A DNA stretch of 64,000 nt. Origin: Urechis unicinctus. Lineage: Eukaryota; Annelida; Polychaeta; Xenopneusta; Urechidae. This document shows, piece by piece, positions 48,206 through 61,605 of the stretch. Every line of letters begins with the position of its first letter. Position 1 is the stretch's first letter. The notes beneath the pieces were generated by a model. The model was not told the origin of the DNA. It saw only the letters and a program-made list of their open reading frames with translations, and ran no database searches. Position numbers and translations under genes: made by a program. The stretch covers positions 21,369,423-21,433,422 of the forward strand of contig CM067343.1 of NCBI GenBank assembly GCA_034190875.2, read 5' to 3'.

Positions 48206-49560
48206 GGTATGATTTCATTTGCGTTTGATAGCATTGTCGTTTCAAGAAGAAGCTTCTTTTCCAGCATTATTTTTCAGGCTAGTCGAGCAATAACGTTGGA
48301 TGTTAAGTCGGTTGCAATGCTCTACCGTTTATAGGATCAACGGCCTATTCAAGTGAAACAAGGACATTTTTTACGTAATCCATCATTTTAATGAATAAAT
48401 TGTTCGCAAAAACCGCGAAACATTAGCATAACAGGTTCATGTCGATTTCTACGTTTGATCATGTGAAAGTAGTTAAATTGCAGCTAATGATTTATGCGTA
48501 ATCAAGTCTATGATCGTGTATTCTTATCACGGACGATTCGACGAGCAAGAGCCGTAGCCTCTCCAAAAGTGTACCAACTAATGGGTAGCAGAATCAAGTA
48601 GTGAGATTATTGTCAGCTCTGCATCTTGCGACATCCCAATTTTGTTAATTGTAGGAGCTTGTCTCTACGACATTATAAAACGTATACCAGGGGAACCCAT
48701 CTTCACGTTAGGTGGCTTTCTTAATCGGTATGTTTTCACTATGATAAGCTTTTAATAAACGTCCAAGCTACGAAATATGAAATACAAAACCTTTCCCTTC
48801 GGGAACCTGAGAGGCTACAATTGATTACCTACATGAGAGCTATTCAACATTCATGGATGAAATGCTGCGTCCATGAGATGTTACAAACAGCTCTCGTGGC
48901 ACTATGGAGCGTTGTGGAGTTTGCTAAGGCGTCCAAATGAGAAAAAAGCGCATTGCACACGTCGACACAATTTATGTCGCTAACCTGCAATTCCCTGCAT
49001 GTCATATAATAGCAATACAGTTGTAAAATATTGCGAAGTGTGTAGTTAATGATGCATAGATAAAGGTTTATAGCTATCTATATATATCAATTGTCAGAAA
49101 ATTGAAAATATATAGCAAAGCATATTGAATGATGACCACAATGTGATTATGGTCCAGGATGTGAAGATGAAGAAGATGACAGTGCATTGAGTTGCGCAAT
49201 ACGATAGATGTATCTCGGCACAAGCCAGACGTCACTCTAACGATTATCATAGTTTGATTGGCACCTTTCTTATCATCTATTATACCCTAACCGGAAATTG
49301 GCGAATCTTTTACATGATACCGGTTTTCTCTGGAGCGCATGCTGTATCCGACGAATGACGCTCCTTGTCGTGGCCAGATACATATTACCGATAATATCAC
49401 AATGCGTAGCTTCAACAGTGCTACTGAAATACGCCGCGTTCTGAATATAAATTCAATTTCCATCTGTCGTTACACCGAAGTACATCGAAAATTCTTCCAT
49501 TATTCAGCTCAGTGTGATGTGAGATTATGTGTACTTATAACAACCATATTCAGCTTCTAT
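48206..49560 (+). repeat. Zeta block, copy 2
   Basis: This is collinear with 10860-11950; the anchors are given under copy 1. This copy is about 250 bp longer, mostly through an extra piece near 48500-48770. The 100-residue frame 49339-49641 crosses its right end and has no counterpart in copy 1. No gene is recognised. Confidence 0.65.
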
Positions 49561-49850
49561 TTGTCTGCAGGTGAAATGATGGATAAAGCACGTTATATCG
49601 GTACTCTTTTAAAGCGTTCCGCTTCGGCGCCATCATTTTAGTGACTGTCGAATGGACTGGTAGACGCGTTCATAGACTTAAATGCTTTATGGATACAGGA
49701 TATGTATTTATGTTTAAAATTATATGAAAAATATATTCCATAAGCATTTGTTTGCTTTTTGGGATAATGTTATTCACAACGCAAAGCTTCTTCATGGGGA
49801 TACATCATTTGTACACGGACAACGTACGCAGTTGCACTAATACTGAGGCC
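49561..49850 (+). repeat. Eta block, copy 1
   Basis: This resembles 53490-53830. 49600-49660 corresponds to 53525-53575 (shared gcgcc...catt and tgtc words) and 49700-49800 to 53665-53770. Identity is low and indels are common. No gene is recognised. Confidence 0.45.
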
Positions 49851-51066
49851 GCCGATGGGTATAGAATAAGGAGACCATAGTTATAAATCTTTGATTCACT
49901 GAAAGAGGCAAAACAGAAAGCTGTCGCCCTTAAGTCACAAAACAAAGAGCTGATTCATTCAAAGGAGCACAAAGCACAACAAAATGCTCCTTGAAACTGA
50001 TGTGTTTGACGTATGGTCCCATTCTGAGATCAGAAAAAGTCAGTGATATCAGGATCAAACAACCATCCGTGTATAGATCTTCTCGTGGGACTGAAACAGA
50101 AAACAGCTGATTATTGAGGCATGTGCTCAGCTATCCATTAGAGTCTTTAGAAGCATGCTATATCATTATGTACGTCAAAAATATTGCAGAACCAAACACT
50201 CAAATCTCAGCGGCACAATGAATGAGTTGCCAACATTATATATATGGACAATATCCTCAATTATAATATAAATAACACTACATCGACATAACGTTACTGC
50301 AGTTAAGCCAGGCGCATTAAACAGCAATGCAAATGCGGCCATGCCTACCCAATGGCACAGCATGGTGGTGTATACAAATTGGCATCAATTTAATGCAATG
50401 AAATAGTGACCATAAGTTCGGCTGATCGCCAAGGCAGCAGGTGTGGTTGTGTGATATGGCAAGTTTTTCCAGGCATTGCTAAGTCGATAATTAAGTGAAT
50501 TAAAGAACCTGATGTTGCAATTCTGAAGCATAAATTTGCAGATTTGTCGGGAAGCTCCTTGACCGGATCAAAAACTGCAACATGTCGACATTTGCTGCAA
50601 CATGACACTGTGCAGATTATTCGTCTTGTGGGTGACGACGGTATAAGGTTTTGCCTTTAATGTTATCGGAAGTTTCTATATGATATATGCTCATCTATGG
50701 TTGCTTTAGCGATGCAATTATACATCTGAGATGAGACAAGTACCTTTTACACAACGAGATGATTGCACTTACGGACTTTAATCCTAGCAATCGGCGATAA
50801 CTGTCATATTTATTGCCGTTCACAAAGACATCTAGGAATGTTGAAAGCACTCTGAAGGGATGATATTACCCCATGCAAACGTCTGCTGCACTCGCCTAAC
50901 CGCATAGACTTAACATGCATTCGGATACATGTTGGGCAGATAATAATATAGCAATATGTTGCCAGACATAGCACGGTAATAATTATTAATGAACACTGTA
51001 CTACCAATTGGTGGCAGAATCGTGTTTGCCTGTATATTTCTCAAAACATATACATACATATTTGTA

Positions 51067-51069
<3 letters not shown>
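49851..51069. other. Unassigned non-coding stretch
   Basis: No gene or repeat is recognised before the AT array. The minus-strand frames 50175-50363, 50390-50608 and 50810-51007 lack motifs. Confidence 0.4.
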
Positions 51070-51123
<54 letters not shown>

Positions 51124-51490
51124 ATATATAGATATATATATATATATAGATATATATATATATATATATATATATCTATATATATAGAGATATACATATA
51201 TCCATATATATATATGTATATATATATATAAAATATATATACAGGATATATATATATAGCCATATATATATATATATAGAGATATATATATATATATAGA
51301 TCCCTATATATATATATATATAGATCTATATATATTATATATGTATATCTATATAAATATATATGTATTTATATATATATATATTTATCTATCTCTGTAT
51401 ATCCATCTATATATAAATATATATCTATTTATATATATACATGTCTATATATATATATATAAATATATATGTATATATATATATATTATA
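51070..51490. repeat. (TA)n microsatellite with TATC/TATG variants
   Basis: A 420-bp array of alternating ta. It begins with an uninterrupted run of about 50 bp, followed by variant words (tatcta, tatgta, tagata) that make it partly self-complementary. The Ile-Tyr frames 50910-51263 and 50989-51231 are artefacts. Confidence 0.95.
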
Positions 51491-53449
51491 CATGCATGTA
51501 CATATGCATTTATATAGCATGTAGATGGGCTTTATTTGAGATTGTGCAACGTATCTGAGCCTTTATGTAATTATGCTCCTACCGGCTTTTCAATAAATGT
51601 AATGAAGTAAGAATTGCTATGGTGTCGAATACAACATATAGGCGTGCGTGACCGTACTGCAATTTGCACATTTGAATAACTACACTGAACTATAATCGTA
51701 TGCAGTTTTGGATCAAAGAAAACGTCAACATGCAATACTCAGTTTTTATTTAAATATGAAACTCGTCCGCAGTTATGATACGATGTAGGTTAACCTGCAT
51801 ACGCAGCCATCCACACTTTCTCAGGGACTGTTTTGTTCATGACTGTGGGATAAGGAATATCTCCCCTCACGTACACCTATTCAAGCAGTCCTTCTAATTC
51901 GGGATGGCCGAGTATGCCAGTTGTGTCCTTAAGGTTTGGCTCGATGATCTCGAGCAGTTTCCACTACTCTTAACATGTGCTATGCCGTATATGATGGCGA
52001 TAGGCTTAAAATACTGCTACCAATCACGGGGAAGAGACATCGCGCATATTACCCAACCTGTTGTTATTGTACTGCATGTCTGCACACACAGACTTTTTGC
52101 ATCTGTCTTTACCAAATATATTTCCTATAACCTATCCCACCTGTGTTTCATAACTGTCTAAAATTTATAACCATCCGCGCAATACCTTATACAGCATATT
52201 TCATATCTCGTGCCCAGCATGTAACATTTCAAACATTCAGTCGACGGAATGTACATTGGTTAATCTCAACGCAACAAATGGACAAGGCCGATTGGAATCA
52301 AATATGATCTAAGCATCTACATAGTGTCTCAGTTAACCATTGGACTCCCAACGTAGAGTGGGTGAATATAGTTCAAATGTTACAACGATATTCATGTAAT
52401 GATTGTTATGCGTCTGTATTGTTAGGCATCAAAAACAAGCCTTGCCCAAAATATTGCTATAAGCTTAGACCAAACAAATGATGGGTCTTCAGTACAAATA
52501 CAACGTTATGAGTACATATACAAGACCAACATGCCACAGAGGACAATGCCAAATAACATCAAACGGCGAGGCCGTATGTCATGCTGTGTTAATCTACAGG
52601 ATAAACTACAACATTGTGATAGCCAACACATGTCTTATCTCTAAAAATAAAAGGAATTACAAACGCCCTCTAACGTCCTGTGAGAGTTAGGAGTTAGGGC
52701 AGTGATGGATGCGCTGAGCACACAATGCATCAATATGCTATAGAACCCGTCTAGACTGACATCCTTAATACAGAACCTAGTCTGTTGAGCGTGTTCGTTC
52801 GCTAAATGAACCCACAAACATTGTCTTACGACGGTTTCTGTGCCATAGCACTTACTCGTTTGCGGTGAAAGATTCATTCACACAATGAATGATATTGCTT
52901 AAGACTAGCATGCTGCATGATAACTGAATTGAATCGAGTTAGTGTTTGATAACAAATCGGCGAAACTTAGCAGTCGCTTTCGAAAACCAGCCATCCGAAT
53001 CAAAAGCCCTCGTGTAACAAATCCGACTTGGACAAGTCGCAATCAATGCTAAACAAGATGCAAATGAAGAATGCAAACGGATATGTTGCAGACTTTAAAT
53101 CAAATCGTATACTTCCAACGGAAGAAATTCCGGCAACGTACAGTTCAACACGCTACTAAGTGCTAGGGTCTAACAGCGGACTGTGGCACGATGTGTGATG
53201 CCCTGCTCAGCTTTGTCGACTAGGCCGTTTGACTGTCAGCATCACGTTCTGAAAGTGATCTGGGCATAGCATGAAACAGAATGACCAGTCCTATATTACT
53301 TTATCGTAAAACCGTTGAAATTAATTATATATAGACGTTTTACATGGCCATTCTGAAGGTCAGCTTAAGGTGACACAGCAAGCAGATACATCAATATAGA
53401 TTGCACGTAAATTCTGTCACATTCCGATACCATGTCAGCTGTGCGATTT
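51491..53449. other. Unassigned non-coding stretch
   Basis: No gene, RNA or transposon is recognised. The longest frame (51904-52161, 85 residues) has no known motif and no copy elsewhere in the window to test. Confidence 0.4.
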
Positions 53450-53830
53450 CAGCAGACACCGCAGTGCAGTCTTTAATAAAAACTATTGTGTTTGTTAGTG
53501 GTACTGTTTCTGTTGCTCTTCAGCGGTCCGTTTTGGCGCCTTCATTCAGGTCTCTGTCAAATTAAAGGGACGTTTACGTAAGTATTAGATTGCATTCACC
53601 GTGATAGTGTTAATAGGAATGCACAGCATCATCAGAGGAGTATATGGTCGATAAACTGACAATGTACGCAAATAAATTTATAATATACATAAGCTGTTGT
53701 TTGTCTAAAATAACATTATTAGTGACTGAGTTATTCACGGTGAGGAATTGTGCAAAACAGATAAGCACTCAGAATAACACAATCATTGGATGATGTATTT
53801 GTACTGTGACAGCGATGATGTTTGTATCAA
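53450..53830 (+). repeat. Eta block, copy 2
   Basis: This is the weak direct copy of 49561-49850 described there. No gene is recognised. Confidence 0.45.
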
Positions 53831-54445
53831 TAAATAGCCCTACTGAGTGCCTACTTCGGTACTTCATGTTATCTTCATGATGTAATGCGCAGCAACAACG
53901 TCAGCCATCGGAGCGGGATGCATTACGTTAAGGTCTCCTGATTAATTACTGACATATTGCAGATGCGAAGAATAGCACATCCTATGTGCATTATCGTGAA
54001 TCACTATTATCTTACACTCTAAATGACAAAATGGATTGTCATGAATTATCTATAAACTATACTAGTGAAAGGCATTATAAACTCGATTAAACGTAGCGAT
54101 GGTTCTATTCCAGTAGCCAATGAATGCGGGTCTGAATGGTAATACGAAGAGAACTTGGGACTTTAGCTGAGTATATTAATGGCTGGTTATGGGTTACTCG
54201 AGAATACACTGTGAGCGGTTGGCGAAGTCGGGTAGGATTCACACGAACTCGGGGATGAATAAGTTCCAAGTAATTATCTGTTCCTTGTTATTAACTATAC
54301 GTTTAGTTCTCTTTTGTGGCAGGTACACGATGACTTCTATAGACATGTTGTTATTCCCAGGCAAAACTGTCGTTGTACTATATAAAAAAAGAAGCAATGT
54401 TGTGAGCTCATTACGCATTCATTGTATAATGTTACCATTGACAAC
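53831..54445. other. Unassigned stretch left of alpha copy 3
   Basis: No gene is recognised. Because the window begins exactly at the matching point of alpha copy 1, the sequence that would lie left of copy 1 cannot be compared with this one. Confidence 0.4.
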
Positions 54446-54552
54446 GATATGATACTCATTCGCTACTTGAGAAACAATGAGTAACAATAGACTACATCAA
54501 CATTGCAATGGTAAGCATGAAGTGGCAGTTATATACTGATCAACGACAACGA
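54446..54552 (+). repeat. Alpha block, copy 3, left end
   Basis: This matches positions 1-105 with only a handful of differences. It is separated from the rest of alpha copy 3 by about 1.7 kb of microsatellite-rich DNA (54553-56225). Confidence 0.9.
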
Positions 54553-54599
54553 AGTAAGCAACTACCAAAGTGTAGTCGCATGCTTCCTATCGTGTTGAT

Positions 54600-54606
54600 G
54601 TATATA

Positions 54607-54696
<90 letters not shown>

Positions 54697-54772
54697 GAGA
54701 TATATATATGTATATACATTTATATATATATGTATATACATATATATATACAAATATATATATATATATACA

Positions 54773-54860
<88 letters not shown>

Positions 54861-54865
54861 TATAG

Positions 54866-54896
<31 letters not shown>

Positions 54897-54917
54897 TAGA
54901 TATATATATGTATATAC

Positions 54918-54948
<31 letters not shown>

Positions 54949-54976
54949 TACAAATATAAACATATATATATATACA

Positions 54977-55060
<84 letters not shown>
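54600..55060. repeat. (TA)n microsatellite, about 460 bp
   Basis: An alternating ta array with tataca and tataga variants. It ends exactly at the start of a ~175-bp dispersed repeat unit (55061). The large Ile-Tyr frames on both strands (up to 224 residues) are artefacts. Confidence 0.97.
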
Positions 55061-55065
<5 letters not shown>

Positions 55066-55234
55066 CAGTTGTGTTTGGTGCAACCACAGAATTATAGCTG
55101 GATCAAGCGGACATGCAACAACAAGCAGAGTAAGAATATAGCAGTGCATACAGATAATGATTACATCCAGGTTGCCTTGTAGCTGCTGTGATGGGTTCTA
55201 AAAAACCCGTTTATGATGGTAATATTTTGTAAAT

Positions 55235-55237
<3 letters not shown>
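55061..55237 (+). repeat. About 175-bp dispersed unit between TA arrays (copy 1)
   Basis: This begins cggtcagttgtg and ends aatatcat, directly bordered by (TA)n on both sides. It matches 55776-55945 (about 85% by eye) and 35960-36095, where no TA array is attached. The related epsilon copy near 10480-10530 shares the accaggtagc stretch. No gene is recognised. Confidence 0.8.

Positions 55238-55313
<76 letters not shown>
55238..55313. repeat. (TA)n microsatellite, 76 bp, uninterrupted
   Basis: A perfect alternating ta run starting immediately after aatatcat. The homologous place near 36095 reads aatatcattg with no array, so the run grew from a single atat seed. Confidence 0.97.
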
Positions 55314-55315
<2 letters not shown>

Positions 55316-55775
55316 CAACCATTCGTGACTCCAACCATATTTGGACAAATTTTTATAGTGCATGTTTGCTATATATTATCAATTATTTATTCGGCATCTG
55401 TTAATACAATTAAACAGTTTAAAGCGAATTAAAATCTCTTTGTCACACTTGTGCTGGTATATACTATTTGGTCCTCGAAACGTTGTCCACGAGGTTAAGA
55501 CATAATTTATAGGTATAAATCCAACCTTTCGTGCCCATATATATTTTTGAATATTTGCGGAATACCTAGAAATATTTTATGTTTTCAGTCATCATGGATT
55601 AGAAAACATAACATTTGTTGTAGATATATTATGAACCATTGTAGAATTTTCGCGATCTTATTTCAATGTTGTAGATTAATGAAAAAGGAGAAATATAGAG
55701 ATCTCTCTCTATTTAAGAATAAATCAAATATTTATCTTTTCAATATCTATATCCCACACATATATTATATTATTT
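55314..55775. other. AT-rich spacer between the two dispersed units
   Basis: No gene is recognised. Around 55500-55540 a stretch (containing aacctttcgtgc) resembles the reverse complement of about 56020-56050. That would place inverted sequence on both sides of the second unit. Confidence 0.45.
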
Positions 55776-55967
55776 CGGTCAGTTTGATCGTTGGGTGAAC
55801 CACAGAATTATAGCTGGTTAAAGCGGACATGCAACAATATGCAGAGTAGGAATAGAGCAGTGAATACAGATAATGATTACCTCCAGGTAGCCTTGTAGCT
55901 GCTGTGATGGGGTTCTAAAAATTATTTATGATAAGTAATATTTGGTCAAACCCAAAATATTTTCAAT
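55776..55967 (+). repeat. Dispersed unit between TA arrays (copy 2)
   Basis: This matches 55061-55237 from cggtcagttt through the ggttctaaaaa stretch, then diverges before the next TA run. Confidence 0.75.
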
Positions 55968-56207
<240 letters not shown>

Positions 56208-56225
56208 ATATTTACATACATCATA

Positions 56226-59200
56226 CAGGTATCCCAATCGTGCATGGTCCAAATTTCTTTGCGATTATATCTTTTGAACCCCCTCGATTTCGTTATGACG
56301 GTATATCACTGTATCAGCCAATACGCTCTTTCGAAACGGGTAAGGGTCGGAGGAGAGGTAAAGAGAGGATTTTAATTACTGGTCACGCTTCCAAATGATT
56401 TTAGAACGAGTTGAACGTTCTACATAATCACCGACATAGAACTGTTCCTAACTGTATCTACTACTGGCTTCACAGATGCATTAGCGTCATGTGGAATCTA
56501 TTGACACGGGTTAGTAGAAACTACTGTCGTTGTTTATTCTTATTTAATATAAACGACCCATTTTATCAATCGTAAAATATCATGATACTAGGTTTTTTGG
56601 GTTGTTTTTCTTTTCATCAGTCTCGGCGTGCATATTGTGACACGCAGGCTATTCTAGAGCACTTTGGTTTAATACAATGCCCTTCTCTGAGGGAATCTGA
56701 GTGCGACAATGAATCAGTATGATGCCCATTACTTCGCTAGAAAAAGAATTTACTGAATGACAAAGATAATGGATTGATAACAGCCATCGCATCCACCAAA
56801 CATGACATGCTCTGCGACATCTGAGTGTCTGTATTGACTGATTCCACCGAATATAAATATATCACCCAATAACAATATCCATTACGTTCCTTGCCAGCAC
56901 CCACAGGACGCTACAAGGAGATGTTATTTCTCTTTATGCGCAGCTTAGTCTAGTTTATGGCGCTCATGCAATGGCTTCACTAGTACGGTCATTAAGAACG
57001 TGAAAATCAGCAGGTAGTTGCTGTTTGATGCTAACCGGCATCGTCGGCTACAGTATGCTTTTACTATATGTTAGAACTCATAGCGGTGCTTGTGTACTAA
57101 AGGCAAAACATTGGATAGTGCTTATATGACTCGCATAACCGGGAAAATATCATGAGATAGACAGCAAACCATTGCTGGTTGTAAGCTATTCTCAAGTGTT
57201 TTGAAGCCGTTGCATCCTAACTATATATACGCAACCAGCAATGGGTGTCGGGGAGATAAGTTTAACAGCTGTCTACGTTTTTGAATCGGATACCCCAGAA
57301 TCCCTGCCAGTAGTCAATATGAATTGCTGTATGTCACATACACAAGTCGTGATGGACCCAGCAGTGGTGCTCATCAGTATTTTCAATAGCTCGCCAAAAC
57401 GACAGATGTAAGGACTACTTCCATGAAATTTAGAACGCGCAGCTATTTTTCTATAACATTGTCTGTCCCTCTGTAATGGTGTGTGAAAACGTATCCACAT
57501 AATGCTTCGCCATGATTCCATTATCTGGGTATGCTGCCACCAACCCTCAGTACTCGTATATAACCTATAATGCATGGAGCATGTAGATACGTAGCTCAGG
57601 TCACACGGTAATATAAATATAAACCGTTCTGCTGCAATATTTTTGGCGCACATTAAAACATGCGTTTGACTATATCGCCGTGTTTGGCATCTAGAAAGCG
57701 ACATATATCAAGAGCCTGTGAAAAAAAATGTTGTATCGCACCATAAGCTTACTACCGATCCATGAGATACTTGAAGAAATATCACTTCCAAAAAATCGCA
57801 ATGCATTGACCGCCATTTGGGAAATTATTGGGTCGCTTGGTATCCCGTGATTTCCCACCGCCGCGTCATCCGCATTCCCCCCTTGCTGAGCATGCAAAGC
57901 ACGTTGACGCACTTTGAATACAATCTGTGGTATCTAATCGAGTTCAGACACAGGAAGCAATAGTCGTCGATGGGTCACGTCATTCTGAGCATGCGCGATG
58001 TAAGGTGTGCGTCTCTCTTTAAATGTCATCGTCCACTTGCTTTGATATTTTAGTATCTTCGTTAGTATTTGCATAAGTTGAGGTAGCACTGGCTTCAATA
58101 AATAGAGGAAATTTGCAATTAAGTTAAGGCGCTTCCCTATTGCAGATTATTTACAATGTTAATCCGATGAGGAATTTCAATTTTCAGTGCATTAATTGCC
58201 TAATTACCATTCCTGTCAATTGTATATTAGTTACCTTTGACAAAGTACTCGTACCAACACTGGTAACTGTCAAAGACGTTTTGAAATAACATTGGCCCTA
58301 TAAATGATATGGCCTGTGACCCCGTTAGTACTCGGCCGCATGATGGCGTCATACCCCAATCCCACTGCTTTATGCAGGTCTTCGGATTCGTGTTTCATTG
58401 CTGCTTTTGTCGCGGAGAAGATTCCTTTATGGCTCATAATGTCAAACAAAGCTCGATTTATTATCGAATATTTATTTGAGAATACCCAATGTTGTTTGAA
58501 AGCAGTTGTCATAAAACACATTTATGAGATGCCGCTTATTTCCTTTATATGATCGGGTTATAGCACTCATAAATTTACGGAGAGGGTTGAAAGTGTATCT
58601 TTGTTGTTATTGATATTGATATGATGACATCATGCTTCTAAGGCCGCACACAGTTTGGATTTGTTGAACGCCAATTTTGAGTTGCATTTAAAGAGCATTT
58701 GTAATGCATTGTCAGTAAATGTGTAATAACAATGTAATGTTTATATGTAATGAATTAAGGTTGCAATCGTCATGCATAAAGGTATCACGATGACTGAGCA
58801 CCACCCCCATTTTATGTGACATTAATGCACAGCAATGGAGTTTTGCGCGATCGACATAGAATGACATGGCCGCCAGGGATTTGATGGGTTTCTTCCAGTT
58901 GTCTTGTTTACTATTATAGAGCCTTAAACAACCCAAAACAATTATGGGAATAGCAGAAAGTTTACCGTATCATTGCATTCTCACATTAGTTTTGCAATAT
59001 CAGCCAAGTATAACATTGATATATTGCCTGATAAGAACCGTCGAAAATCTATCCACCTGGACACTTAAGAAGGCGGTTGCATGTATGCCTTGTTCATGTT
59101 ATGTTTATGTGGCTTTCTTATGTCGGTTCAACTTGGCAGACTGCAAATTGATTTGGCTATATAGTGACAATAACTGGCTGTAATCGCAGTGCATTGTAAT

Positions 59201-59808
59201 CTAGGATGCGTGGCTCGTGTTTATTGGTGCCTTTCCTTTAATCATGTAACTTTTGTGGCATATTGCGAGACGCTCACCCAAGAAACTTGGTAACTATATA
59301 CGTTTTTCTAAGTTGAATGGGTAAAATCGGTTATGCATGGAATATTATTAAAGGCGCGGTATCATATTTGGGATGTTAGTTCTGACTGAACCAGGTGAGA
59401 TTTTGTGGGCCTAATCAGTAAGTTCCTTTGAAGGCTACGAGTGCACCTGACGAGCTGTTGAACGACACCACGTGACCATATTTCCTTTATCATGTGAGAT
59501 AGTGGAGTTGTAGATGAACTTGCTTAGTGATAAATCCACAAGGCAATACAGCTGTAGGCCGAAAACCATGTGACTTTTAGTAAGAGGAGTATAGTGATAC
59601 ACACAAATTTGTGTTGAACCCTGGCTAGACTGGTCCGACTCAATTTATTCGTCTCGTACTGAATTACAATTATTTGTCAACGAATTAACGATTCCTGTTA
59701 CAAATACAACAGCAGGTCGCCTTTCCCTTTCGAATTAATTTAACAGACATTGCAATAATTAAATAATTAGTATAGCGGAATAAGATAGCACTGTCTCCCT
59801 GAAATCAT
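56226..59808 (+). repeat. Alpha block, copy 3
   Basis: This is about 97% identical by eye to 106-3540. The leading 56226-56268 is absent from copy 1 but matches 27526-27570 of the older copy. The ancestral block therefore extended further left, and copy 1 suffered a deletion. 57570-57660 is also kept here but lost in copy 1. The 143-residue minus-strand frame 57273-57704 covers that piece; it has no recognised motif and is not kept in copy 1. No gene is recognised. Confidence 0.88.
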
Positions 59809-60829
59809 TGTTCTTTTTTTTTCTAGCGAATGGCTTGGAGACTATTCTTTATTCTCCTGCAACCGTGGCGATTAAACATTATTCCCTCTCTGTGCTGTAT
59901 TGTAACGTTCAAATTTTGGCAATACAATTGAATCCGAGGTGGAAATCCTTTAAGTTAAGCCGATTCAATGTCATGGTTGCATAATAACAATTTTGTACAT
60001 CAGTTTATTTTTTTTGCGGACAGTCAACCAGAATAAAAACCGAGTTAGTGTCCACAAAATAGCCTATTCCGTTGATTGCAAATAAAAACGTATGCCATAT
60101 CAACAAAAACGTTGTTGCTGTATTTAGTCTCTAACATTGACTCGATGAATACATAAGGAGTTATAATCAACCAGATGGGGCCTTAGTTATAATGCATTTA
60201 GGACCTTTATCTTTTCTTGGGGATGAAAAGTGCACCCTAAACAAGGATTGTATAACTTAATCATCGTTGACGTCCCTAAAGCCGTCTCTATTGCATTACC
60301 GGTCGTTGCCACTGTTATGAAGTCGACAGATCAATGGGCCTGGAGTCTATTCAGGCTATTCATTTTATGATAGTTTGACGGCAACAGGATATAATTGATA
60401 TGCGTCACGGCATGATCGTAATTACAGTTATAAACCCATTACGTGGTTCATAGCTTCAGGCATCGCAGCATACTCAGACTGAGCAGGTCAGCTGTGTGTT
60501 GTCGTTCATTTAAGATATCGTTGACATCAGGCCGGTGATGTCACACTTGATATCTGCATTGTGTTTGTACGGCGAATGTGTGGCATTACTATTACTTGCA
60601 TATTAATTGGAAATTATTTGCCACAAGCGCGGAAGCTACTCAACAGTTGATTCGGGACCTGCGGAAAGTGACACATCCTCTGTACTGAAGGCAGATAATA
60701 CGCTTGCAAGTTTTCGTATAACACAGTGGTCTCGTTTGATCTGCCACAGTGCTATCCGTGATTGGTGTGAAAGTATCACATTATACGGCCCAGTGTACGC
60801 TCAGTGATGCATGGTTACAGTTAAACTAA
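59809..60829 (+). repeat. Degenerate beta block inside alpha-delta copy 3
   Basis: Weak but ordered matches are 60120-60170 with 38765-38810 (shared ctcgatgaataca), 60340-60480 with 7045-7210 or 39145-39300, and 60680-60830 with 35510-35730. It is missing from copy 1, where 3540 joins straight to the equivalent of 61606. No gene is recognised. Confidence 0.55.
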
Positions 60830-61150
60830 TCGCTGGTCCATTTTATGTGCCTTACTGAACATTGTCATCCTACACATTGTGACTGGTTTATGAGCAAAGC
60901 ATGTTTTTTCTATATTAACCCATGCTTTCTCTGGCAATCATACTAGTATGGTATACTACTCTGTTTCTTACTCTGGTTCAAGCACATTAAGATTCCAATC
61001 AAACGTCCTGCTACATTTTGTCAAGGATTCGATTTTGTTACCTGCACAGCTCTATTGTATAAAGTCACAATTGGTGACGTTTTCGTTCTTCATTCCTGTA
61101 TTACGTCTGGTTGTTACAAACAATGAAATGCTTCGTGTATGTTGATGCTA
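60830..61150 (+). repeat. Gamma block, copy 2
   Basis: This is a direct match to 15146-15480; the anchors are given there. It lies between degenerate beta and delta, as gamma copy 1 lies upstream of delta. Confidence 0.7.
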
Positions 61151-61605
61151 GATATCATATTGCTAAAAACAAGCATCGCTTAAAACGCAGATCTAAGCAT
61201 TTTTTTTAGCTATTTGTAAACAATATAATATGCATGTTGTGACTGCCGGCGCCATACAGCCTAATATCTATTGTGCGCTAGGTGAAGTTACCCAATATTT
61301 TTGTAAAGTGAACTCAGCAATGAATAGTAGTTATAAAATAATCCATTCCGATTAGCACACTCCATTATATAATATCTGTAACCAAAACACTATTTAGCAG
61401 CCTAGAAGCTTTTCCCATGCTATCACACTCATATTTGTTGATTAAATTCAAGTTTTTGCATCAGGCTAAAAGATAGATCACCTCGGAATCAATGTTCACA
61501 TTCATTAGCTGTGAATTAGATCATATTTGACCCTTTGACATTTATATCAGCACTGATAGTAAATTCATTATTATTGGTCTTTACTGGTCCCACACCAGAT
61601 CTATA
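61151..61605. other. Unassigned spacer before delta copy
   Basis: No gene or repeat is recognised. It belongs to the ~1.8 kb absent from copy 1. Confidence 0.4.

Noticed and set aside
54508..55182. Long Ile-Tyr open frames on both strands (up to 224 residues)
   Set aside because: They are produced wholly by the (TA)n arrays; the same applies to frames at 30177-30538, 50910-51263, 55213-55404 and 55928-56398.
55465..55500. cgaaacg plus flanking complementary bases, considered as a hammerhead ribozyme core
   Set aside because: The required ctgatga element is absent at a suitable distance; only a weak 5-bp pairing exists.
57273..57704. 143-residue minus-strand ORF
   Set aside because: It spans a 92-bp piece missing from the near-identical copy 1, which lacks the frame; no motif is recognised.
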